In this document: positions 4,863-10,079 of the stretch, one piece after another
How the letters are laid out: each line of letters starts with the position of its first letter
Position numbering within the stretch: the stretch's first letter is position 1
DNA from: Candidatus Sulfopaludibacter sp. SbA3
GTDB lineage: Bacteria > Acidobacteriota > Terriglobia > Bryobacterales > Bryobacteraceae
Reading direction: 5' to 3'
DNA length: 10,079 nt
NCBI GenBank assembly: GCA_900290315.1
Contig: OKRF01000074.1
Span: 8,845 to 18,923, forward strand
The notes under the pieces: model-generated
Told to the model about the DNA's origin: nothing
Seen by the model: the letters and a program-made list of their open reading frames with translations, nothing else
Database searches by the model: none
Program-made: the position numbers and the translations under genes

Positions 4863-7718
4863 CTTTGCAGTGCGCGCGCGGAACGCGTATAGGGACGTCC
4901 GCGCTGCGATAAACAAGGTCTGCCCGTCTTTGCCGCCGAACGCCAATTGCACGGGGCGCTCCGGCACTTCGATGGTGTCGATCAGTTTGCCGGCGGGAGT
5001 GTAGACGTAGATCTGGCCGGCAGCCAGGTACACGTTGCCCTGCGTGTCTGTGGCCACTGCTTCGCCTCCGTTGTTGACGAACACCTTCATCTCGGGAATG
5101 CTGCCATCGGGTTGCACGGTGCCGGCCCACGTAGTCACTTCGGATTCGTCGGTGATGTAGAACGGCTTTCCGGGAACGGCACGGGCGAGGCCGAATCCCC
5201 GCAGCAGGGCGCTGCTTTTAACGCCCCAGGACATGGCGCCGCTGACGAAGTCCTGGCCCGCCGGAATGAACGTGGTGCCATCGGGTGAGGCGTATTGCCG
5301 ATAGGGCTGCTGCAGCACCGCGGCGTTCACGCGCCAATCGCCCACCGGCAGCACAGCGGTCATGCCGGGGCGTTTTGCCGCGGGCTCGGGTTGCAGAAGC
5401 GTGATCGCGTCATCCGGAGTGCCGGGCTTGAAGGAGTAGATGGTGCCTCTGCCGGCGTACGAAATCACCAGCAGGTTGCCGGCGCGATCGAAGGCCAGAT
5501 TGACCGGGTCCAAGGGATTGTCGCGCACGGTGAAGAGTTGGCGGCCGGCCACCGACCAGCGGTAGATGCGCTGCCAGTGGGCGTCCACAAAGTAGAAATC
5601 GCCGGCAGGATCGACGGCGCCACCCGAGATGTTGAAGAAGCCTCCCGCGAGTTTTTCCACCTTGCTGGCGCTCGCGGGCGGCGGCGCGTTACCCGAGAGA
5701 TTCAGCCAGGCGAACTCCCGCTGGCGGATGCCGGCGCGATGCGTCTGGTCGTAGACCGAATCGTCGAACGAGACTTTGCTGTTGCTGTAGCAATGGATAT
5801 TTCTGAACCGGATGTTCTTCGAGTCCGCCACCTGGATGGCCCAGGGGAACGGTTGATAGGAGCTGATGACCCGATAGATGTGGAAGTTGGCGACGGTGAT
5901 GTTGCGGGAACCCGCGATTTCCAGCGGCAGCGCGAAACCGCCCTCGCCCCGCTCTTCCTCAGTCTGCAGCGCATAAAGCTGCCAGTTCGAGACGTTGTGC
6001 AATTGCACTTCGTAGCGCACGTGATGCTCGCTGGACATTTCGTAGACCCGGCCCGGTGTCGCCGTGTCGGACACCAGCATGCCGGCCTGCGCGAAGGTGC
6101 TGGGCGTCCAGATATCGAAAAAGGTGCCGCCGCCGCCATCGGTGACCCACAAGCTGGGATACTGGCCGTCCCATCGGCGATTGAGGTCGGGATCGGCCGT
6201 GTGCGTATTGTTGTACGGATTGTCGCGCGTGCCATCGAGTTTGTTGGTGCCGTGTCCGCCCAGAAAGCGGACGTCGTTCATCATCGAGTTACTGCCGGCC
6301 ATCCATTTTGCGGCCACCGCGCGCGGATTGATGCCGTTGGTGTAAAGGCCGATTCCGATCACGATGTTAGTCCCGCCTTTGGGCGCCTCGATCAGCGGCT
6401 TGGGCGCGCCGACGCCCTGAAATGCCGGGGTGGAATCGAGCAGGTCGATCTGGGTGGCGCTGGGGTGCAGGCCGATCAACACGGTGTCTGGCCGGAGCGC
6501 GATGGTGTCGCTGATCACGTAATGGCCCGAAGGAAGATACAGCGTGCGGTGTTCGGCAACGGCCTTGCGGAACACTGCGGTATCGTCTGTGGATCCATCG
6601 CCTTTGGCGCCGAGGGAGCGAAGATTGACCCACGAATCGCGGGCCGGCAGATCGGGGAGGTCGGAGGCCAGGGGCGCGGGCAGAGTGCTCAGAGGGGCGG
6701 TCTCGAAGATGTCCTTGTTCTCCGGAACGGCGCCGAGATCGGCGAAGTGGAGGCCATGGGAGAACACCTTGACGTTGTACACGGCCCCCGGTCCGGCCAC
6801 CTTTCTGCCGTTCTCGCGGAACTGGGCGAACACGGGCACGCGGCTGCACACCACGTTCTCCAGGTTGATCTCGGTCCGGGCGCTATTCTCCAGACTGACG
6901 ATCACGGCGGGACCGGAGACGTTCTCCATGCGGGCGTCCTTCACCCAGAGATCGTCGGGATAGCCGGGATCGATGGCGATGGCGGTCGCAACGTTGCGGA
7001 AGACCGGGCGGATGAGCGTCAGCCCGGCGGCGCGCTCCTGGATGGCAGCCTCGCGCTGTCCTTCGAACGTGGCGTCGACTAACGTGAACTGCCATCCCGG
7101 CGAAGGGGTGCGCGTCCAGACGCCGTAGCGGCCGCCATAGAAGCGCACATCTTCGGCCACGTTGCCCCCTTCATGGATGCCGGCGAGACCGGACCCGATG
7201 TGGAAATCCATGTGCGCCAGGAAGCAGTGTTGGGCGTAGTGGGCGCGCACGCCAACTGCGCCGGCGTTGCCGTCTCTAATCTCGATATCGATGTTGCTCA
7301 GGGCGGAATAGAAGGTGCCTGCGCTGGCATCAGACGGCGGACTACCGGCGCCGCCACGGCCTCGTCCGCCGGCGAAGAAGACCATCAGATTCTCTTTATC
7401 CTGATCCTGGTAACCCGGGGTGTTTTCGCCCAGCACCAGCACCGGGCGCGTGGCGCCGTAGCCGATCACGCGGATGCCAGGCCAGATGTAGATGGTTTTG
7501 GACAGGCGGTAACGGCCTTCGGGAACGAAGACGATGCCCGGGCTGGCGTCGATGGCCTGCTGCAACGCAGCCGTGTCATCAGCGATGCCGTCGGCATGGA
7601 CGGGAAAGCTGTCCCGGGTCAGGTAGATCGCTTTGGGATCGTCCAGGCGGACGGTGTAATAAGATGCTCCGCACAACGGCGCAGCCGCCAGCACGGCGAG
7701 ACACGGGAGAATGCGCAT
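4860..7718 (-). CDS. Exported double right-handed beta-helix protein (GH55 / pectate_lyase_3-like) fused to an SMP-30-type beta-propeller
   Basis: A 952-residue protein. The start at 7718 is chosen because it gives a short Sec signal peptide (MRILPCLAVLAAAPLCG, then AS); no clear Shine-Dalgarno precedes it, and the open frame continues to a GTG at 7862. Two pectate_lyase_3-like beta-helix modules follow. The first opens with DSFPVHADGIADDTAALQQA (36-55) and FVPEGRYRLSKTI (64-76). The second opens with SLGAKGDGSTDDTAVFRKAV (368-387) and YLPSGHYVISDTI (394-406) and runs to about 650. This tandem layout is typical of GH55 exo-beta-1,3-glucanases and relatives. Residues about 685-950 form a six-bladed SMP-30/gluconolactonase-like propeller (AVDPAGDFYFVD, LAFDRAGNLLVIS, EAVATDTQGNVYLAAGQIYV, LAFGGKDGQTLFIAARTSLY). 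The canonical metal-ligand positions of that propeller look substituted, so it may bind rather than catalyse. The likely role is binding or cleaving polysaccharide outside the cytoplasm. Catalytic residues of the helix part cannot be assigned by eye. It heads the unit that continues into the Tat-exported enzyme. Confidence 0.85.
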   Translation of the reverse strand: MRILPCLAVLAAAPLCGASYYTVRLDDPKAIYLTRDSFPVHADGIADDTAALQQAIDASPGIVFVPEGRYRLSKTIYIWPGIRVIGYGATRPVLVLGENTPGYQDQDKENLMVFFAGGRGRGGAGSPPSDASAGTFYSALSNIDIEIRDGNAGAVGVRAHYAQHCFLAHMDFHIGSGLAGIHEGGNVAEDVRFYGGRYGVWTRTPSPGWQFTLVDATFEGQREAAIQERAAGLTLIRPVFRNVATAIAIDPGYPDDLWVKDARMENVSGPAVIVSLENSARTEINLENVVCSRVPVFAQFRENGRKVAGPGAVYNVKVFSHGLHFADLGAVPENKDIFETAPLSTLPAPLASDLPDLPARDSWVNLRSLGAKGDGSTDDTAVFRKAVAEHRTLYLPSGHYVISDTIALRPDTVLIGLHPSATQIDLLDSTPAFQGVGAPKPLIEAPKGGTNIVIGIGLYTNGINPRAVAAKWMAGSNSMMNDVRFLGGHGTNKLDGTRDNPYNNTHTADPDLNRRWDGQYPSLWVTDGGGGTFFDIWTPSTFAQAGMLVSDTATPGRVYEMSSEHHVRYEVQLHNVSNWQLYALQTEEERGEGGFALPLEIAGSRNITVANFHIYRVISSYQPFPWAIQVADSKNIRFRNIHCYSNSKVSFDDSVYDQTHRAGIRQREFAWLNLSGNAPPPASASKVEKLAGGFFNISGGAVDPAGDFYFVDAHWQRIYRWSVAGRQLFTVRDNPLDPVNLAFDRAGNLLVISYAGRGTIYSFKPGTPDDAITLLQPEPAAKRPGMTAVLPVGDWRVNAAVLQQPYRQYASPDGTTFIPAGQDFVSGAMSWGVKSSALLRGFGLARAVPGKPFYITDESEVTTWAGTVQPDGSIPEMKVFVNNGGEAVATDTQGNVYLAAGQIYVYTPAGKLIDTIEVPERPVQLAFGGKDGQTLFIAARTSLYAFRARTAK

Positions 7719-7780
7719 TGATCTTGCTTTAACAGGTTTCAGCTCGAGAAGGAAGCAGTGGGGCGAAGGCGTTCGGTGAA

Positions 7781-7803
7781 GGGGAAAGGGCAGGGGACCA
7801 GGG
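7781..7803 (+). other. Canonical G-quadruplex motif in the spacer upstream of the beta-helix gene
   Basis: On the plus strand four G-tracts, GGGG (7781-7784), GGG (7788-7790), GGGG (7793-7796) and GGG (7801-7803), are separated by loops of 3, 2 and 4 nt, satisfying G3+N1-7 four times. A fifth G-tract lies at 7760-7763. The plus strand is the template for the minus-strand gene starting at 7718, so the structure would form in template DNA, 63-85 bp upstream of the start codon. Whether it folds in the cell is unknown. Confidence 0.5.
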
Positions 7804-7814
7804 CAAAAGCGGCG

Positions 7815-7843
7815 AAATCGGAGCCTGGCACCGGTTTGCGGCG
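7815..7843 (+). repeat. Imperfect direct repeat flanking the hydrolase gene, copy 1
   Basis: AAATCGGAGCC at 7815-7825 recurs exactly at 9739-9749. The bases that follow are partly conserved (a CCGG block and a GGCG end). The extended sequence GGAGCCTGGCACC is a near-palindrome with one mismatched pair and resembles motifs often seen near REP-associated transposase genes. The two copies bracket only the alpha/beta hydrolase gene and its spacers. Confidence 0.3.
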
Positions 7844-7874
7844 TATATGTCGTTCGCTGCACATCGTCGCTTTT

Positions 7875-7895
7875 CGCCGCAGCCTGTGGCCGGCG
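7875..7895 (-). terminator. Hairpin just behind the hydrolase stop codon
   Basis: Eight bases after the TGA at 7903, the minus strand reads CGCCGGCC ACA GGC TG CGGCG: an eight-pair stem with a 2-nt bulge and a three-base loop. It is followed by AAAAG rather than a T-tract, so it may pause or stabilise the 3' end, but it is not a classical intrinsic terminator. The loop is very tight. Confidence 0.28.
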
Positions 7896-7902
7896 AGCGG
7901 AT

Positions 7903-9606
7903 TCAAGCTGGCGGGAGTCGCTTTTCCAGTGTTGCCAGAGCTTGATCGAAAACCTGCTTCCGCTGGTGTAGGAGCGCTGCGAGCTCCTCGCCTTGCTCCT
8001 TGTACTTGCCCTTGCCGACGTAGTCCTGTGCGACGTGTACTACCCGCGCCATGCAACCGAGTCTCAGAACAAGCCGGCGGGTCTGCCCATTCGTGTCCCA
8101 ACCCTCGGCTGCAGCCTGCTGGAGCTTCTCGGATGCCTCTTCGACTGTTTCCAGCAACAGGTCGCGATCGGACTTGCCGCCGTAGCCCGGGTCCGGCAAA
8201 TCGCCGGATGAGATGTGCTCGATTGTTCGGAGGAGCCGGTAGAAAGGTATGAGGGTCCGTTTGCCCGGCGCCTGGGTCGAGGAGAAGTCCTTTTGTATTT
8301 CCCTGGAGGCAAGCTCGCGCAGCGTTCTACCCATCGTTGCCCGTGCGCGGGCAAGCACGCCGGCAACTTGCAGCTCCTGCCAGAGACTCCATACCAATTC
8401 GTCGTCGTGATAGTTGGACCTGATTGCGAGATCCAACTCTGGTCCGGTGGGTACGAATTCACCCTTGGCGAGGCATTTGCGGACGAATGTGCGGAACACG
8501 ATCTCCTGCTTCCCGCGATCCCCCTCTTTGCCCTCGAACAGAACGCCGAACGCAACGTGCTCCTCGGGCTGCTTCAACAGGCGCTTCAGCCGTTCCCGGA
8601 AGACGGCGGCCTCTTTCCCGCGCGAGGCATCTTTGACTTGCTTGTGGATGGCGCGCCGCAGCAGTTCCGCATTCGCATCTTTGCAGATCCCGATGTGATC
8701 CGCCGGGATCGGCGTCGGATCGGATTCTGTAATGCCCGGGTCGGCACTCCAGCGCGGTACTACGAGGAACAAGCCCCACAACCGTTTCTGTTCGTAGAAA
8801 CTGTCCACAGCGAACTTGCGTTCGAATTGGGCCCGCCGAAACTGGCGTGTCAGGCTGGCGAGAGCGGGATTCGAGGGGTCGAGCATCACCACATGACGGC
8901 CCGGCAGCGTCAGCGACTTTGCCGCCAAAACAAGTATCGGAACCGAAAGAGCAACAATGAGCGCTGCCAACGTCATTTCCCAGGTGCGGCCGAACAGCGA
9001 GACGGACAGGAGAGGAATCGCGAGACCTGCCACAGCGGCCGCGATGAGCAGCGTTGCCCCTTTCGCGGCGTAGTTGACCACCGCCGGCACCAGCAGGCGC
9101 CATTTCGCTTGACCCGAGCCGGCGTGAGGTGTACCGGCAAAAATCACAGCGTGCGTGTTGGCGAAGAGTAAGTACTCCGAAGAGCCGGGCGCAGTCTTTG
9201 CGGCCTCGGCGATCATCGATTTTGCAAGCAGTCCGCCGAGGCTGTGAGTCACAAACACCATGGGCTTCTTACCGAGGCCGGCATGCACCAGTTCGGCGAG
9301 AGCCTTGCGGCCCTCGCTGGCAAATTCTTCCTGGGTGGTGCCGAGTGGCCGTTCAAAGAGCGGCGAGGGATAGCCGAGACTCCACACTGTCGCACGATCT
9401 GATAATTCCGATGCGAGTTGCTGGGGCCAATCTCCCCAAGTCTTAATTGGGTCGCCCGTAAGCCCATGGATGAACAATACGTCGACGCCCCGATCCGCGG
9501 CGGTCGATCCCTGGACCCGGAATTCGTACAAAACGAGCCGCGACGCTATGTTGTCTATTCGAATCAGCTCTACTTGGGGCGTATTGGCCGTCTGTATTTG
9601 CGCCAT
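7903..9606 (-). CDS. SERAC1/PGAP1-like alpha/beta hydrolase with inserted membrane helices and an unassigned C-terminal region
   Basis: A 567-residue serine hydrolase/esterase-type protein. Fold landmarks are the strand and oxyanion region VDVLFIHGLTGDPIKTW (41-57), a SLGYPSP strand, and the nucleophile elbow FVTHSLGGLLAKSMI (118-132) with Ser122; Thr120 replaces the first Gly of the usual GxSxG. FAGTPHAGSG (156-165) follows. The block FAVDSFYEQK (265-274), VVPRWSA and ADHIGICK (302-309) matches the end of the SERAC1-like domain, suggesting Glu272 and His304 as triad partners (inference). Between them residues about 183-205 and 210-229 are two hydrophobic segments, predicted to be membrane helices inserted into the lid region. 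Residues about 330-567 are helical and charged with no family I recognise. There is no signal peptide, so the protein is probably on the inner face of the membrane. The ATG at 9606 is chosen over a TTG at 9636 because GGGGGGA precedes it by a few bases. Substrate and pathway are unknown; lipid or acyl-ester hydrolysis is plausible for the family. Confidence 0.8.
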   Translation of the reverse strand: MAQIQTANTPQVELIRIDNIASRLVLYEFRVQGSTAADRGVDVLFIHGLTGDPIKTWGDWPQQLASELSDRATVWSLGYPSPLFERPLGTTQEEFASEGRKALAELVHAGLGKKPMVFVTHSLGGLLAKSMIAEAAKTAPGSSEYLLFANTHAVIFAGTPHAGSGQAKWRLLVPAVVNYAAKGATLLIAAAVAGLAIPLLSVSLFGRTWEMTLAALIVALSVPILVLAAKSLTLPGRHVVMLDPSNPALASLTRQFRRAQFERKFAVDSFYEQKRLWGLFLVVPRWSADPGITESDPTPIPADHIGICKDANAELLRRAIHKQVKDASRGKEAAVFRERLKRLLKQPEEHVAFGVLFEGKEGDRGKQEIVFRTFVRKCLAKGEFVPTGPELDLAIRSNYHDDELVWSLWQELQVAGVLARARATMGRTLRELASREIQKDFSSTQAPGKRTLIPFYRLLRTIEHISSGDLPDPGYGGKSDRDLLLETVEEASEKLQQAAAEGWDTNGQTRRLVLRLGCMARVVHVAQDYVGKGKYKEQGEELAALLHQRKQVFDQALATLEKRLPPA

Positions 9607-9692
9607 ATTGTCCCCCCAAAAACACGAGCGGGCCAACCCGCGGTTGGATTTAGGGCCGAAAGTGTCGCTTAAACGCCACTATGATTGAGTCA

Positions 9693-9721
9693 ACTGTATC
9701 GATTCTTTTGGCGAAGTGCAA
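9693..9721 (-). promoter_or_regulatory. Weak candidate promoter of the hydrolase gene
   Basis: On the minus strand TTGCAC (9721-9716) and TACAGT (9698-9693) are separated by 17 bp. The -10 matches four of six consensus positions and the -35 three. A better -35-like TTGACT lies at 9693-9688 but has no acceptable -10 downstream. The ATG is about 87 bp from the -10. This AT-richer stretch is the only promoter-like region in the spacer. Confidence 0.28.
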
Positions 9722-9738
9722 TTCGTGGATGTGGGAAC

Positions 9739-9774
9739 AAATCGGAGCCAGCCGGCGCATGAGGCGATGCCTCA
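9739..9774. repeat. Direct repeat copy 2 plus a TGAGGC/GCCTCA hairpin
   Basis: AAATCGGAGCC at 9739-9749 repeats 7815-7825 exactly and in the same orientation. Just beyond it TGAGGC-GAT-GCCTCA (9760-9774) is a perfect six-pair stem, about 87 bp behind the fliJ stop codon on the minus strand. No T-tract follows in that direction, so a terminator role for fliJ is only possible. Near 9808-9831 there is a GTCTGTCCCC stretch of the kind commonly seen around REP-associated elements. This 254-bp spacer contains no gene I can support. Confidence 0.3.
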
Positions 9775-9860
9775 CCCCTAGAATGAAAATGGGGGGCTGA
9801 CGTTGGTCGGGAAAATGCGTCTGTCCCCTTTTGCGACGGATGCTCGAAGGTGCGCCCCGC

Positions 9861-10079
9861 TCAGCGCGGCCATTTGGCCAGGTACGCCTCGGCGGCCACG
9901 TTTTCGAGCTCGCGTGCGAAGGCGATGTTGTGTTCTTCGAGGCGCCGCTCTCTCATCTTTTCCACCAGCTTGACGCGCTGCTGGGCCTTCTGCACACGCG
10001 CGCGCTGTTCGGCGGCGGCGGCCAGGCGCCGGCGCCGTTCTTCGGACAGGTCGATTTCTTCCTTGGCGGCGCGCAGGCG
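9861..10079 (-). CDS. fliJ: Flagellar export chaperone FliJ, C-terminal fragment (gene runs off the right edge)
   Basis: Seventy-two codons are open from the window edge to a TGA at 9863-9861, so the N-terminus is missing. The fragment is a continuous charged helix with no Gly and a single Pro, next to the C-terminus. It includes DLSEERRRRLAAAAEQRARV and then KAQQRVKLVEKMRERRLEEH. The block with LVEKMRERRLEEH followed by an ALxREL-type helix is what the end of FliJ looks like. FliJ is a coiled-coil cytoplasmic component of the flagellar type III export apparatus that works with the FliI ATPase ring and FlhA. It is normally encoded behind fliI, so a flagellar operon should continue beyond the right edge, with this gene at or near its end. 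Other coiled-coil proteins could look similar in so short a fragment. Confidence 0.65.
   Translation of the reverse strand, partial: RLRAAKEEIDLSEERRRRLAAAAEQRARVQKAQQRVKLVEKMRERRLEEHNIAFARELENVAAEAYLAKWPR

Noticed and set aside
4849..5130. Upstream extension of the enolase-superfamily gene to 5130
   Set aside because: The extra 94 residues are Arg-rich out-of-frame translation of the propeller region. The Tat leader and strong SD fix the start at 4848.
5295..7082. Long plus-strand open frame (595 codons) opposite the beta-helix gene
   Set aside because: It is the antisense of a well-supported coding gene; its composition (Gly, Val, Asp, His rich without hydrophobic pattern) is the usual mirror of high-GC codon use.
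7826..7839. Sigma-54-like promoter TGGCAC...TTGC on the plus strand
   Set aside because: The spacer is 4 bp instead of the strict 5 bp, and no plus-strand gene lies downstream.
9681..9800. Small plus-strand ORF of 39 codons in the spacer between fliJ and the hydrolase
   Set aside because: No Shine-Dalgarno before the ATG, composition unlike a protein (many Met, Arg and Cys in a run), and it overlaps repeat and hairpin sequence.

Overview
The window looks like a chromosomal segment of a motile, GC-rich, Gram-negative soil bacterium, most likely an acidobacterium of the Solibacter/Bryobacter type. This is an inference from gene content: a Tat-exported enolase-superfamily enzyme, a GH55-like double beta-helix protein fused to an SMP-30-type propeller, a chemoreceptor without a recognisable HAMP domain, an AlgE-type outer-membrane channel, and the 3' end of fliJ. 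Every gene I can support lies on the minus strand. No rRNA, tRNA, CRISPR array or intact transposase is visible.

Layout in the direction of transcription (right to left): (1) 9861-10079, the last 72 codons of a fliJ-like flagellar gene; (2) a 254-bp spacer with a hairpin and a motif of the kind often found around REP/RAYT elements; (3) 7903-9606, a SERAC1/PGAP1-like alpha/beta hydrolase with two predicted membrane helices inside the hydrolase fold and a long C-terminal region I cannot assign; (4) a 184-bp spacer with a canonical G-quadruplex motif; (5) 4860-7718, a secreted double beta-helix plus beta-propeller protein; (6) 3493-4848, a Tat-secreted mandelate-racemase-type enolase-superfamily enzyme, 11 bp behind gene 5 with its ribosome binding site overlapping the stop codon; (7) a 261-bp spacer with a REP-like hairpin, a T7 tract and a near-perfect 20-bp palindrome; (8) 1882-3231, an alginate-export-type outer-membrane channel; (9) 444-1874, a methyl-accepting chemotaxis protein 7 bp behind gene 8, again with SD and stop overlapping; (10) a 200-bp spacer with a diverged copy of the REP-like element and a TATAAT promoter; (11) 1-243, the N-terminal 81 codons of a secreted hypothetical protein.

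Genes 5, 6, 8 and 9 can be read as one functional neighbourhood in two transcription units: an exported carbohydrate-active protein and an exported sugar-acid enzyme, then an outer-membrane channel coupled to a chemoreceptor. The simplest model is sensing, uptake and envelope-side processing of an anionic polysaccharide or uronate-type substrate. The substrate is not determined by the sequence. The hydrolase gene between fliJ and this neighbourhood looks like an accessory insertion.
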